From Gemmataceae bacterium (lineage in GTDB: Bacteria; Planctomycetota; Planctomycetia; Gemmatales; Gemmataceae), in NCBI GenBank assembly GCA_901538445.1, contig LR594584.1, forward strand, positions 3,257,586-3,321,585: DNA of 64,000 nucleotides, given 5' to 3'. Below, piece by piece: positions 1 through 9,062 of this stretch (within the stretch, counting starts at the first letter, position 1; the number at the start of each line of letters is the position of its first letter). A model generated the notes under the pieces. It saw only the letters and a list, made by a program, of their open reading frames with translations, did no database searches and was not told the DNA's origin. Position numbers and translations under genes: made by a program.

Positions 1-23
1 CCGCGCCGCTCGCTCGGTCCGCA

Positions 24-1382
24 TCAGATCAGTTCGCGGAGGGCGGTGCCGTCGGCGAGGTGCTGCGGGCGGCCGGTCGGGTCCATCAGAGTCGACGTCT
101 CGGGGTTCAGCCCGAGGTTGTGGTACAGCGTCGCGAAGATGTCGCCGAACGACACCGGCCGGTCCTTCGCGGCGCCGCCGGTGCGGTCCGTGCTGCCGAT
201 CACCTGACCGGTCTTCATGCCGCCGCCGGCCAGGATCGCGCAGCTCACCGCCGGCCAGTGGTCGCGGCCCGAGTCCTTGTTGATCTGTGGGGTGCGGCCG
301 AACTCGCCCCACGCGACCACCGTCACGTCGTCGAGCATCCCGCGGACGTCGAGGTCTTCCACCAGCGCCGTGAGGCACTGGTCGAGCTTCGCCCCGTGGT
401 CGCGGACGAGGTCGAAGTTCTTGCCGTGGCTGTCCCACCGGCCGTAGCTCAGCGTGACGACGCGGGCGCCGGCCTCGACCAGCCGCCGGGCCATGAGCAG
501 GTGCTCGTTCACGGTCGGCGCGCCGTCGTACTGGAACTGGAACGGCTTGCCGTCGCCGTAGCGCTCGCGGGTCTTTTGGCTCTCCTTCGACAGGTCCATC
601 GCCTCGACCAGCTTGCTCGACGTGAGCACGTCGAACGCGCGTGCGGTGCTGGCGTCGGCCCCGCGGAGGCCGCCGGCCGCGTCCATCTCGCGCTTCAGGT
701 CGTCGAACCCGGCGAGGAGCTTCTTGCGGTCGGGCAGGCAGTCGCGGTTCGCGGCGTTGAGCGTCATGTTCGCCATGTCCGGGCCGGACGGGCGGAACGG
801 GGCGAACGTGCTGCCGAGGAACCCGGTCTGGCCCGGGTCGCTCCACGGGCCGTGCTGCGTCTTCTCGGCCATGCCGATGAACGGCGGCACGCTCGGGTCC
901 ACGTTACCCTGGAGCCGCATCACGGCGCTGCCGAGGCTCGGGCGACCGCCGATCGGGGCCAGCGACTGCTGCGGCCAGCCGGTCGTGCACTGGAAGGCGT
1001 CGTGGCCGCCGCGGGCGCCGACCACCGAGCGGATGAACGCGAACTTGTCGGCCATCCGGGCGACACGCTTGAACGTCTCGCCGATCTGGATGCCGGTCAC
1101 GTTCGTGTTGATCGGGTTGAACTCGCCGCGGATCTCCTTCGGGGCCTCGGTCTTGATGTCCCACATGTCCTGGTGGGGCGGGCCGCCGCCGAGGAAGATG
1201 TTGATGACCGCCTTGTGGCTGCTCCGCAGCGGCGCGCCGGCCGGTTGGGTCGCGGCCTCCGCACGCATGAGGTCGGCGAGCGTAAACTGTGTGGCCCCGA
1301 ATGCGAACGAACCAACTTTCAGAAAGTTCCGACGCGAAATGCCGTCGCAGAGGCGGGTGCGGCCGAAGGGGATGTTCAACAT
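24..1382 (-). CDS. DUF1501 family Tat-exported protein
   Basis: A 452-residue protein. Residues 16-22 read SRRNFLK, a textbook twin-arginine signal, followed by a short hydrophobic stretch ending near ADLMRAEAA, so it is probably exported folded. Conserved DUF1501 blocks are visible, including GGGPPHQDMWD, ARGGHDAF and WGEFGRTP. The family has an alkaline phosphatase/sulfatase-like fold; its substrate is unknown and it is hugely expanded in Planctomycetes, usually beside DUF1549/DUF1553 proteins. No such partner lies on the right side here; the left side is outside the window. The ATG at 1382 was chosen because the Tat motif follows directly. A longer upstream reading frame is antisense to the next gene and was discarded. 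Confidence 0.93.
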   Translation of the reverse strand: MLNIPFGRTRLCDGISRRNFLKVGSFAFGATQFTLADLMRAEAATQPAGAPLRSSHKAVINIFLGGGPPHQDMWDIKTEAPKEIRGEFNPINTNVTGIQIGETFKRVARMADKFAFIRSVVGARGGHDAFQCTTGWPQQSLAPIGGRPSLGSAVMRLQGNVDPSVPPFIGMAEKTQHGPWSDPGQTGFLGSTFAPFRPSGPDMANMTLNAANRDCLPDRKKLLAGFDDLKREMDAAGGLRGADASTARAFDVLTSSKLVEAMDLSKESQKTRERYGDGKPFQFQYDGAPTVNEHLLMARRLVEAGARVVTLSYGRWDSHGKNFDLVRDHGAKLDQCLTALVEDLDVRGMLDDVTVVAWGEFGRTPQINKDSGRDHWPAVSCAILAGGGMKTGQVIGSTDRTGGAAKDRPVSFGDIFATLYHNLGLNPETSTLMDPTGRPQHLADGTALRELI

Positions 1383-1577
1383 GACAGGGCGCTCCCAGGA
1401 AGGTGAGGGAGGAGGCGGGAAGGTAGCCGGCAGGGTGGACGGAGCCTGGCGCGGACCAGTAACAGTTTGGCGGATAAGTGGAGGATACTCCTGATTAGAG
1501 GGCCGAGCAATACAAAAGATGCGGAACGCCGCTGCCACAGAACCCGGGGGCTCACCCCCGGCCCGCCCGGAGTCGTC

Positions 1578-2324
1578 ATGACCCCCGCCGACCTCTCGCC
1601 GTCCGTGCTCGAGCAACTCCGCAAGTTCGACACGCCGACCGTGTGCAACGTGCTCGAACTGTTCGAGTGCCGGCCCCGCACCGCCGGGTACATGGACGCC
1701 CGCATCAAGGCGTGCTACCCGGCGCTGCCGCCGATGGTCGGGTTCGCGACCACCGCGACGTTCCGGGCCGGCGCGCCGCCCCGCGGCGGCGACACCTACA
1801 TGGGGCTGGGCAACCAGGTCGAATTGATCGCGAAGAACGCGCTGCCCAAGGTCGTCGTGTTCCAGGACCTCGACGACCCGCCCGTGGCCGCGACGTTCGG
1901 CGAGATCATGGCGACGACGTACCAGGCGTTCGGGTGCGTCGGGCTCATCACGAGCGGGTCCGGCCGCGACCTCGACCAGGTCGAGCCGCTCAAGTTCCCG
2001 TGCTTCACGTCGGGCACGATGTGCTCGCACGGGTACACGCAGATCGTGGAACTGGAAGTTCCGGTGCGGGTCGGCGGCGTGTGGGTGAACCCCGGCGACC
2101 TGCTCCACGGCGACCGCAACGGTGTGACGACCATCCCGATCGAGCTGGCGGAACTCGTGATCGAGGGGTGCGTCGGGTTCATGGCGGCCGAGGCGGTGGT
2201 GCTGAACTACCTGCGGGCCGGGAAGGTTACCGCGGCCGGCTACGTCCCGGCCCGCGACGAGGCGAAGCGACAGATGGCGGAACTGGGCAAGGCGCTGCGG
2301 GCGAAAATGCCGAAACCCGCGTGA
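1578..2324 (+). CDS. RraA family protein (RNase E inhibitor-like / HMG aldolase-like)
   Basis: A 248-residue protein of the RraA/dimethylmenaquinone-methyltransferase-like superfamily. Visible family features are the GEIMATTYQAFGCVGLIT block, the SGSGRDLDQV loop (equivalent to the family's G-x-x-RD), and the GDLLHGDRNGVTTIP segment near the C-terminus. Members act as 4-hydroxy-4-methyl-2-oxoglutarate aldolases or as regulators of ribonuclease activity, and the sequence alone does not separate these. The ATG at 1578 has a GGAG at 1569-1572. The gene is divergent from the DUF1501 gene and ends about 55 bases before the tRNA-Cys pair. Confidence 0.85.
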   Translation: MTPADLSPSVLEQLRKFDTPTVCNVLELFECRPRTAGYMDARIKACYPALPPMVGFATTATFRAGAPPRGGDTYMGLGNQVELIAKNALPKVVVFQDLDDPPVAATFGEIMATTYQAFGCVGLITSGSGRDLDQVEPLKFPCFTSGTMCSHGYTQIVELEVPVRVGGVWVNPGDLLHGDRNGVTTIPIELAELVIEGCVGFMAAEAVVLNYLRAGKVTAAGYVPARDEAKRQMAELGKALRAKMPKPA

Positions 2325-2380
2325 ACCTGGTGTGATTGACAGGGGTCTGTGCTGCCGATAACATTCCCGTGCCGCTCGCG

Positions 2381-2451
2381 GGCCTCGTCGCCAAGTGGTA
2401 AGGCAACGGTTTGCAAAACCGTCACCCCCGGTTCAAATCCGGGCGAGGCCT
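2381..2451 (+). tRNA. tRNA-Cys (GCA), copy 1
   Basis: A 71-base cloverleaf. The acceptor stem is GGCCTCG paired with CGAGGCC, followed by discriminator T. The anticodon stem is ACGGT/ACCGT around the loop TTGCAAA, giving anticodon GCA. The T-loop reads TTCAAATC. No CCA is encoded. A second copy follows 48 bases downstream. Confidence 0.95.
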
Positions 2452-2499
2452 CTCCTTCACGCACCGTCCGTCCGAACCCGGCGATTGGTCCCGCCGATC

Positions 2500-2570
2500 G
2501 GCCTCGTCGCCAAGTGGTAAGGCAACGGTTTGCAAAACCGTCACCCCCGGTTCGAATCCGGGCGAGGCCT
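2500..2570 (+). tRNA. tRNA-Cys (GCA), copy 2
   Basis: This copy is identical to the tRNA at 2381 except for one T-loop base (TTCGAATC instead of TTCAAATC). It has the same acceptor and anticodon stems and anticodon GCA, with no encoded CCA. The tandem copies and the downstream hairpin at 2595 suggest one transcription unit. Confidence 0.95.
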
Positions 2571-2594
2571 CTTTCCCGAGCCCGGGCACCCACC

Positions 2595-2642
2595 GGACCA
2601 ACGAACAACCCCCCGAAGAATCGGGGGGTTGTTCGTTGGTCC
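2595..2642. terminator. Long perfect hairpin terminator after the tRNA-Cys pair
   Basis: A perfect 22-bp inverted repeat with the 4-base loop AGAA. The top of the stem is AACAACCCCCCGA paired with TCGGGGGGTTGTT. It lies between the tRNA genes and the stop of the convergent gene at 2649, so it can serve both strands. There is no clear U-tract, so intrinsic termination is inferred from stem strength and position. Confidence 0.75.
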
Positions 2643-2648
2643 ACCCGA

Positions 2649-3074
2649 TTAGCGGAGCGCGGCACACTCGGCTTCGAGGCGGGCGAGAACCGTGTCGCGG
2701 CGGCCCGGGTCGTGCTCGAGTTCCGCGGACACGCGGACGCAGACGTACCGGGCGACGCGGCGGCGGAACGTGCCGGGCGGGTCGTTGGGCCAGGCGCTCT
2801 CGAACCCGGGCCGCTCGCGGAGCATGGGCTCGAGTTCGTCCACGGCCCCGGCGAGCGTCAGCGTTCCGGCGATCACCCGTGCGGCGACCCGGCCCGAAGC
2901 CTCCGCCTCGCGGATCACGCGGACCCGCTGAGCTTCGAGCGCCTCGGCCTCTTCCGCGAGTGCAACAGTATCGCCCCGGACACGGCTGGCGTCGAACAGA
3001 TCAGTTGCGAGTGCGGCAATCACGAGAGATGCGAGCGCGGCGGCGGAAACGGTTCCGGTGCGGCGGGTGAACAC
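2649..3074 (-). CDS. Small membrane-anchored hypothetical protein
   Basis: A 141-residue protein of unknown function. Residues 9-24 are hydrophobic (VSAAALASLVIAALAT) and look like a signal anchor or uncleaved signal peptide. They are followed by an Ala/Glu-rich, coiled-coil-like stretch (LAEEAEALEAQRVRVI) and a compact Arg-rich C-terminus. The GTG at 3074 was chosen because AGGAGG sits seven bases upstream. The frame extends further upstream but without a plausible ribosome site. It is convergent with the tRNA-Cys pair across the hairpin at 2595-2642. No domain was recognised. Confidence 0.7.
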   Translation of the reverse strand: MFTRRTGTVSAAALASLVIAALATDLFDASRVRGDTVALAEEAEALEAQRVRVIREAEASGRVAARVIAGTLTLAGAVDELEPMLRERPGFESAWPNDPPGTFRRRVARYVCVRVSAELEHDPGRRDTVLARLEAECAALR

Positions 3075-3273
3075 GGGCGAGCCTCCTGGCGAGGCACCGG
3101 CCCGGACGCGCGGCCAGAACAGGTGCCCCAAGGAGACAACTTGGGAACCTGTCGCGCCCGGCCCGGCGCGAGGTCGAGCGTCACGGCCACTCACCCCTCA
3201 AGTCCTCCCGCGACCATCCGAAGCGGCACCTCGACCCCGGCCGGTTCGCACGCTTTGCAGGGGTAACCGGTCC

Positions 3274-4017
3274 TCACCCATCACTTCCGGTCCGAACCGT
3301 CCGGTAGACGGCGAAGTCGCCCGTCACGGTCACCGCCTCGAAGTACCCCGAGCGGTCCCAGACCTCGCGGTGGCGGGGGTTGGCGTACAGGACGTAGATG
3401 TCGCGGGGCGCGGCCCGGTGCGAGTCCGCGATTCGGGCGACGACCCGCGACATGATTTCGCCCTCGAACGGGTTGTAGAAGTAGCACACGACCGGCCGCT
3501 GGGGCAGTTCGAACTCCAGCGCGTCGCCGCACACCAGTTCGATGTCGCGGCACTTCACCTCGCCGCGGTAGGTCCGCAGGTTCTCGCGGGCGACGCGATC
3601 GAGTTCGGGCGCGAACTCGACGCCGACGATCGTGCGGAACGGCTGCCCGGCGGCCAGTAGCACCGCCCTGCCCTTGCCCGAGCCGTAGTCCACGAACGTG
3701 AACTCTTCGGGCCGCACGGGCAGCGCCGCCAGCAGCCGCGCGAACTCGTCCGGGTCGATCCCCCAGTACGGGACGCCCTGTTCCCACGTCGTCCCCTCGA
3801 TTCGGAGTTGGTCCAGCGGGATCACGCCGCCGGTGTCCACCCCGTACCGCTCGTCGAACGCGCGGTCCCGCTCCGCCTTCTGCCGCCGCATCCGCCGCTC
3901 GGCCGGCGCGAGCGCCAGCAGGGGCCGGGCGAGCCGGGCCGCGGCGTGCCGCACGGTGCCGAGCGCCCCGCGGCGGCGGATCGACTTCCGCAACTTGTTC
4001 AAGACACTTCCGAACAT
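3274..4017 (-). CDS. Class I SAM-dependent methyltransferase
   Basis: A 247-residue protein. The first ~50 residues are basic and helical. Residues around 105-115 carry the SAM-binding motif I (FVDYGSGKGRAVLLAA), followed by an acidic end of strand 2 (VGVEFAPELD) and a motif with CGDALEFELP. The later stretch PVVCYFYNPFEG resembles an NPPF-like motif IV, which can mean N-methylation of an amide or base, but this is only suggestive. The substrate is not known. The ATG at 4017 gives the expected family length. It is transcribed away from the secreted hydrolase at 4135. Confidence 0.8.
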   Translation of the reverse strand: MFGSVLNKLRKSIRRRGALGTVRHAAARLARPLLALAPAERRMRRQKAERDRAFDERYGVDTGGVIPLDQLRIEGTTWEQGVPYWGIDPDEFARLLAALPVRPEEFTFVDYGSGKGRAVLLAAGQPFRTIVGVEFAPELDRVARENLRTYRGEVKCRDIELVCGDALEFELPQRPVVCYFYNPFEGEIMSRVVARIADSHRAAPRDIYVLYANPRHREVWDRSGYFEAVTVTGDFAVYRTVRTGSDG

Positions 4018-4134
4018 GGGTGCCCCCTGCGACCGGTGCGGCCGAGGCGCTCGATTCTGCAAAGAGCGGGCCGCAACTTGTCGCCGGCCGCGGGACCGGG
4101 TACCGTCAGGACACCCACTCCCGGAGCCGTTTCC

Positions 4135-6117
4135 ATGCGCTGCCTCGCTGCCAGTTTGTTGATCGCCGCCGCGTCCGTGGTCGCCGCGACGTCCGCGCCC
4201 GCCGGCCAGAACGCCAAGCAACCCGACCCGAAGAAAACGCAACCGAAGTTCGACCCACCGAAGGCCACGAAGCCCGACGAGGCCACGCTCAAGCAGATCG
4301 CCGACAAGACCGAGCAACTCCGCAAGCTCGTCGCGGCGCTCAAAGAAAAGAAGCTCCGCGACGACGTGCTGATCGAGGTCGAGATCTACCTGAAGGCGGC
4401 CGAGAACATCGTGCGGTTCGAGGAGTGGTACGCGGCCGCGAGCGGCAAGTGGGCGCTGACGACGCTCGACCAGGGGCTCGAACGCGCCAAACTCGCCGAC
4501 GGCGGCAAGCCCGTGTGGCGCGACGCCCCGGGCAAGTGGGTGAACCGGGCGTACCGCTCGGCCATCGACAACTCAATTCAGCCATACGCGGTGCTGCTGC
4601 CGCACGACTTCGGCAAGGAACCGGGGAAGAAGTGGCGGCTCGATGTGGTGCTGCACGGCCGCGACGGGTCGCTGACCGAGGCGAAGTTCATCGCCACGCA
4701 CGGCGGCACCGCCCCGAAAGACCTCGGCTACATCCAGCTCGAAGTGTACGGCCGCGGCAACAACGCCTACCGCTGGGCCGGCGAAACCGACGTGTTCGAG
4801 GCACAAGCGGCGTTCCAAAAGTCGGCCCCGGGCGTGGTCGATCCGAATCGCGTCGTGCTGCGTGGCTTCTCGATGGGCGGGGCCGGGACGTGGCACATCG
4901 GGCTGCACCACCCGGGGCGGTTCTGCGTGATTGGGCCGGGAGCCGGATTCACCACCACGCACGGCTACATCGCGAGCCTGCCGAAGGAACTCCCGGACTA
5001 CCAGGAGAAGTGCCTCCGCATCTACGACGCGGTGGACTACGCCGAGAACGCCTTCAACGTGCCCATCGTTGCCTATAGCGGTGAGAAGGACGGCCAGAAG
5101 AAGGCCGCGGACAACATCGAAAACGCACTCAAGTCGTTCAAGGAGCCGCACCACTTCACGCACCTGGTCGCACCCGCCCTGGAGCACCAGATGCCGAAGG
5201 AGTGGCAGGCGAAGGCCGAAGCCGAGTACCGCAAGTACGCCGACAAGGGCCGCAACCCGAACGTCGAGCGGGTGCGGTTCGTGACGTACACCCCGGCTTA
5301 CGGGTTGTGCGACTGGGTCGGCGTGCGGGCGCTGGAGCGGACCTACGAACAGGCGCTCGTGGACGGGACCCGCAAGGGAACGACGATCGACCTCCGCACC
5401 GAGAACGTGCGCCGGTTGTTCCTGGTCGGCGACACGACCGGGAAGACTGCCCCCACGGTAACCGTTGACGGGCAGAAGGTCGAAGTCGGGGCCGAGTCGC
5501 CGGTGTTGGTGCTCGACAAGGTCGGCGGGAGGTGGAAGAGCATTGGCCTCTTTTCAGCCGAGGCCCGCGAGTTCCCCGGCATCAAGGAGGCTGGCCGGCA
5601 AGGGCCGATCGACGACGCATTCGCGTCGCGGTTCACGGTCGTCGGTCCGTCGGACGAGGGCTGGGCGGCAGCGAGCTCGAAACAGTTCGAAGCAGTTTGG
5701 GACCGGTACTTCCGGGGCTCGTTGCTCAAGGTGGCAGGGGCGTTCGATCCGAGGGCCGCTGGCAATCTTGTACTGTTTGGTACTCCAGACACGAACCACA
5801 TGATCGCCACGTACTTGCCGAAGTTGCCGATCACCTGGACCAAGGAGAAACTCGTCGTCAATGGGGTCGAGTATGATCCGAAGACGCACCTTCCGGTGCT
5901 AATCTACCCGAACCTTCTTGGCCGCGGGTACGTCGTCATCAACAGCGGTCACACGTTCAAGGAGGCGGACCTGAAGGGGACCAACGCGCTGCTGTACCCG
6001 CGGCTGGGCGACTGGGCGGTCGTGAAGCCGACGCCGACCGCCAAGGACCCGGCCGCGTTCGAGGTCGTCGCCGCGGGGCTCTTCGACGAGAACTGGCAGT
6101 TCCCCAAGAAGAAGTGA
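4135..6117 (+). CDS. Secreted alpha/beta hydrolase (prolyl-oligopeptidase/esterase-like)
   Basis: A 660-residue protein. It starts with a Sec signal peptide (MRCLAASLLIAAASVVAATS) and then a Lys/Pro-rich linker. A helical region spans about residues 40-130. The hydrolase core has the nucleophile elbow GFSMGGAGTW near residue 245, an acidic-turn candidate at AYSGEKDGQ, and a histidine candidate in ALEHQMP. The C-terminal ~250 residues are a second, beta-rich region (TYTPAYGLCDWV onward) seen in planctomycete peptidase-like hydrolases. It probably acts outside the cytoplasmic membrane on an ester or peptide; the substrate is unknown. The ATG at 4135 places the signal peptide at the N-terminus. 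Confidence 0.82.
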   Translation: MRCLAASLLIAAASVVAATSAPAGQNAKQPDPKKTQPKFDPPKATKPDEATLKQIADKTEQLRKLVAALKEKKLRDDVLIEVEIYLKAAENIVRFEEWYAAASGKWALTTLDQGLERAKLADGGKPVWRDAPGKWVNRAYRSAIDNSIQPYAVLLPHDFGKEPGKKWRLDVVLHGRDGSLTEAKFIATHGGTAPKDLGYIQLEVYGRGNNAYRWAGETDVFEAQAAFQKSAPGVVDPNRVVLRGFSMGGAGTWHIGLHHPGRFCVIGPGAGFTTTHGYIASLPKELPDYQEKCLRIYDAVDYAENAFNVPIVAYSGEKDGQKKAADNIENALKSFKEPHHFTHLVAPALEHQMPKEWQAKAEAEYRKYADKGRNPNVERVRFVTYTPAYGLCDWVGVRALERTYEQALVDGTRKGTTIDLRTENVRRLFLVGDTTGKTAPTVTVDGQKVEVGAESPVLVLDKVGGRWKSIGLFSAEAREFPGIKEAGRQGPIDDAFASRFTVVGPSDEGWAAASSKQFEAVWDRYFRGSLLKVAGAFDPRAAGNLVLFGTPDTNHMIATYLPKLPITWTKEKLVVNGVEYDPKTHLPVLIYPNLLGRGYVVINSGHTFKEADLKGTNALLYPRLGDWAVVKPTPTAKDPAAFEVVAAGLFDENWQFPKKK

Positions 6118-6151
6118 TGCGGTTCCCAGGAACTATCTTCAGGTCTGTGTT

Positions 6152-6215
6152 GGCGAGCCGTGTGTGTCAACACACGGGTGAGCGTGAACCCGTGTGTTGA
6201 CACACACGGCTCGCC
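6152..6215. repeat. Inverted repeat, family A (copy 1)
   Basis: A perfect 28-bp inverted repeat (6152-6179 / 6188-6215) with an 8-base loop. The arm begins GGCGAGCCGTGTGTGTC and ends CACGGGT. Near-identical copies occur at 9063-9126 and 52256-52474. It lies just downstream of the hydrolase stop codon. Confidence 0.92.
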
Positions 6216-6265
6216 CGGCAGTTATTTCCTGGGATGCGTATGACCTGTCGCTGAGCAGTCAACGT

Positions 6266-6336
6266 TGTTGGCGAGCCGCGACCGCCAGGGAGTGGGAGAC
6301 GCGCACCCGCTCCCTGGCGGTCGCGGCTCGCCAACA
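6266..6336. repeat. Inverted repeat sharing the family A outer end
   Basis: A long stem with arms 6268-6296 / 6306-6334 (29 bp, one G-T wobble), extendable by a few pairs. It starts TTGGCGAGCCGCGACCGCC. The outer GGCGAGCCG is shared with family A, but the core (GACCGCCAGGGAG) is unrelated, so it looks like the same ends around a different core. It lies just before the pepA stop codon. Confidence 0.85.
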
Positions 6337-6350
6337 GCCGCTCACGCAAT

Positions 6351-7826
6351 TCACGCGGGCCGCTCGCCGAACCCGCGGGCCAGCTCGACGATGCTCCGCA
6401 CCATGCACCCGGTGCCGCCGCTGTCGAGCGCCGGGGAGTCGTTGTCGGCCCAGGCGGGGCCGGCGATGTCCATGTGGACCCACTTCGCGGTGCCCACGAA
6501 CTGCTCCAGGAACTTCCCGCCGGCGATCGCGCCGCCCCACCGCCCGCCGCCGGTGTTCCGCATGTCCGCGACCTTGCTCTTGATGAGCCCGTCGTAGCTC
6601 GCGTCCATCGGCAGCTTCCACGACCGCTCGCCCGCGGCCCGGATCGCGGCGGCGACCTGATCGCCCCAGGCGTCGTTGTTCGTCATCAGCCCGGACGTCT
6701 CGGTGCCGAGCGCGACGAGGCACGCGCCGGTGAGCGTGGCGAAGTTCACGACGTACTCGGTCTGCTCGGTCGCGTAGCAGAGCGCGTCGGCGAGGATGAG
6801 CCGGCCCTCGGCGTCGGTGTTGAGCACCTCGATGGTCTTGCCGTTGCGGGCGGTGAGCACGTCGCCGAGCTTCACCGCCGTGCCGCTCGGCATGTTCTCG
6901 ACCAGCGCGAGCACGCCGAGCACGTTCACCTTCAGCTTCTGGGCGGCGATCGCCTGCACGCCGCCGAGCACGGCCGCGGCCCCGGCCATGTCGCCCTTCA
7001 TGTCCACCATTCCGTCTGTCGGCTTGAGTGAGAGCCCGCCGCTGTCAAACGTCACCCCCTTGCCGACGAGCGCGAGCGTCGGGCCGCCGGGGTTGCCGCT
7101 GTACCGCAACAGTGCAAGCCGCGCCGGCCGCACCGAGCCCCGGGCGACGCCGAGCAGCGAGCCCATGCGCTCCGCGGCAATGCGCGACTCGTCCCACACT
7201 TCGACCTCGAACCCGTGCTTGCGGCCGGACTCGGCGGCTGCGACCGCGAACGTCTCGGGGTACAGGTCGCACGGCGGCGCGTTCACCAACTCGCGGGCGA
7301 GCCACAGCCCCTCGGCCTCGGCGTGTACGCGCGGCAGGGCGGTCGCCTCGCCGCCGACGATCACGAGCCGGTCCGGGGCGTGGCGGGTCGGCGTGGTCTT
7401 GCGGACGCCCGGCCCCTGGCACCCTTGAGCGAGTCCCACGCCCGCGGCCAGCGTGAACTCCGGCGACGGCACCGCGAACGCGAGCGTGCCGACCTTCTTG
7501 CCCGTGACGTGCCGTGCGGCCGCGGCCGCAGCGTCGTGGAGGACCGCGCGCGTCGCGGCGTCTTGCTTGCCGAGCCCGACGACGAGCAACCGCTTCGCCG
7601 CGAGGCCGCTGGGTGTGAGAACGGGGGTGAGTTCGAGGTGCATGCCGGTGACGTCGCCGCTGGCCCGGAGCTTCGAGATGAGCCCGCTGGTCGTCGCGTC
7701 GACCGCGGCGGCCGGTCCCGCCAAGGGTGCGTCGCCGGCCCAGACGCCGACCGCGAGCCAGTCGGCGGCCACGGCGGCGGGGGCGTCGAGGGAAACTTCG
7801 ATCGCGGTCTTCGGGGTGTGGATCAC
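6351..7826 (-). CDS. pepA: Leucyl aminopeptidase (M17 family)
   Basis: A 491-residue cytosolic metallo-aminopeptidase that removes N-terminal residues from peptides. The diagnostic M17 signature NTDAEGRL is present. So are the metal and catalytic block GKGVTFDSGGLSLKP (Lys and Asp ligands), DMKGDMAGAA (Asp) and the aspartate and glutamate of NTDAEGR. The divergent N-terminal ~170 residues are the macro-domain-like part typical of the family. The GTG start at 7826 overlaps the TGA of the upstream gene (sequence GTGA), indicating translational coupling to the secreted protein at 7823. An upstream out-of-family extension was rejected. Confidence 0.93.
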   Translation of the reverse strand: MIHTPKTAIEVSLDAPAAVAADWLAVGVWAGDAPLAGPAAAVDATTSGLISKLRASGDVTGMHLELTPVLTPSGLAAKRLLVVGLGKQDAATRAVLHDAAAAAARHVTGKKVGTLAFAVPSPEFTLAAGVGLAQGCQGPGVRKTTPTRHAPDRLVIVGGEATALPRVHAEAEGLWLARELVNAPPCDLYPETFAVAAAESGRKHGFEVEVWDESRIAAERMGSLLGVARGSVRPARLALLRYSGNPGGPTLALVGKGVTFDSGGLSLKPTDGMVDMKGDMAGAAAVLGGVQAIAAQKLKVNVLGVLALVENMPSGTAVKLGDVLTARNGKTIEVLNTDAEGRLILADALCYATEQTEYVVNFATLTGACLVALGTETSGLMTNNDAWGDQVAAAIRAAGERSWKLPMDASYDGLIKSKVADMRNTGGGRWGGAIAGGKFLEQFVGTAKWVHMDIAGPAWADNDSPALDSGGTGCMVRSIVELARGFGERPA

Positions 7827-8980
7827 GGGTTCTTCTTGGGCGGGGTCGCGGGGGCGAAGAGTTCCAGCATCTCTTCGACGTGCTTCACGAGCTTCGGGTC
7901 CGACTGCCGCAGCGCCGCGACGAACTGCGCGGCCGCGGCGTCCGGGCAACAGAGAGCATAGCGAACGATGCACCGGCGGACGATCGGCGCGGCGTGCGTC
8001 GGCTTCGGGTACTGCGCGAGTACATCGGCCGTCAGTTCCCAGTAGCCCCACCGCCGCAGGTCTTCGATCGCTTGGTCCGCGAGGTCGCCGTGCGGAAGCA
8101 GCGCGGCGCAGCACTTCAGCACCTCGGCCTTGCACTCGCTCCCGCGCGTCGCCTGGAAGAACCGCACGGTCACGATGGTCGAGAGCCGCAACGCATACGA
8201 CCGCTTGGCGTCGCCCAGGACGGCGACCGCGAGCGCCCAGCCGTCCTTCGGGGCGAGGAGGATGTACCCCGCGAGCAACCCGCCGGACGCGCCGGACGTG
8301 CGCTCGGTGGCAGTGGTCTTGAGCAACTCGGCGAGGAACGCGGCGTCGGCCGGGCCGCCGGACACGCCGAGGAGGAACGCGAAGATGCCGAGCCGCTCGG
8401 CCGGCGTCTCGGGGTTCGCGAGCAGCTTGCGGAGCTTCGCCGGTTCGAACTGCTTCGCGGCCCGGATGATGTCGGCGTCGGCGGCGCGTGCCAGCTCGAA
8501 GAACGCATCGGCCGCCACGGTCGCGTCGGCCGAGTCAAGGTGCTTGAAGAAGAACCCGAGCTTCGCGGGGGCGTCGGTGTCGTCGAGCTTCGCCGCGGTC
8601 TTCAGGTACTCGACGACCGCGGCCGTTGCCGGCACGCCGAACGTCGGGTCGAGCTTGCCGTCGGCGACCCCGCAGAACACCAGATAATCGGACGGCGTGT
8701 TGGCGACGACCGGAAGGTAACTGCGCAGCGTGACGACCGCTTGCGTGCCGCGGGCCGGGTCGTCCTTGAGTGCGGCGGCGATCTGGAGGTCGGTGAACCC
8801 GTCGTCGGTCTTCGGGTCGAACCGCGGGTTCTTGAGCTGCCCGTGCAGCACCGCCTTCGCCGCGGCATAGTGCATGCGGAGGGTCTGCTTCGCGCGGAGT
8901 TCGCCCGCACAGAACGTGCAGGCGTTTGCCGGAGAGATGACGGCCACGAGGGCGGCGAGTGCGGCGGCGAAGCGGGCCAT
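7823..8980 (-). CDS. Secreted CxxC protein, paralog of the 9138 gene
   Basis: A 385-residue protein of unknown function. It has a Sec signal (MARFAAALAALVAVISPANA) followed at once by CTFC, a CxxC pair at the predicted mature N-terminus. It then has a region shared with the upstream protein (VTLRSYLPV, YLVFCGV, KLDPTFG, LGFFFKHLDS) and a helical repeat-like C-terminal half. The ATG at 8980 has AGGAG upstream. The TGA overlaps the pepA GTG by four bases. Adjacent genes 7823 and 9138 are clearly an old tandem duplication. The CxxC could be redox-active or metal-binding, which is inference only. Confidence 0.82.
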   Translation of the reverse strand: MARFAAALAALVAVISPANACTFCAGELRAKQTLRMHYAAAKAVLHGQLKNPRFDPKTDDGFTDLQIAAALKDDPARGTQAVVTLRSYLPVVANTPSDYLVFCGVADGKLDPTFGVPATAAVVEYLKTAAKLDDTDAPAKLGFFFKHLDSADATVAADAFFELARAADADIIRAAKQFEPAKLRKLLANPETPAERLGIFAFLLGVSGGPADAAFLAELLKTTATERTSGASGGLLAGYILLAPKDGWALAVAVLGDAKRSYALRLSTIVTVRFFQATRGSECKAEVLKCCAALLPHGDLADQAIEDLRRWGYWELTADVLAQYPKPTHAAPIVRRCIVRYALCCPDAAAAQFVAALRQSDPKLVKHVEEMLELFAPATPPKKNP

Positions 8981-9062
8981 GCGGCGAACTCCTGGCGTGC
9001 GGGCGGCCGCCAGGGTGATACCAGATTCGCCGCGCGGCGGGGAAGACCAGACGGGTCGTCCT

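Noticed and set aside
1383-2108. Minus-strand extension of the DUF1501 frame through the RraA gene
   Set aside because: The extension is antisense to a well-supported gene and would put 240 unrelated residues before a Tat signal.
2381-2570. Tandem tRNA-Cys genes as a prophage or island attachment site
   Set aside because: No integrase or flanking direct repeat is seen; both copies are full-length functional-looking tRNAs.
6152-6215. Family A repeats as insertion-sequence ends
   Set aside because: There is no transposase between or beside the arms and only an 8-base loop; if mobile they would have to be non-autonomous.
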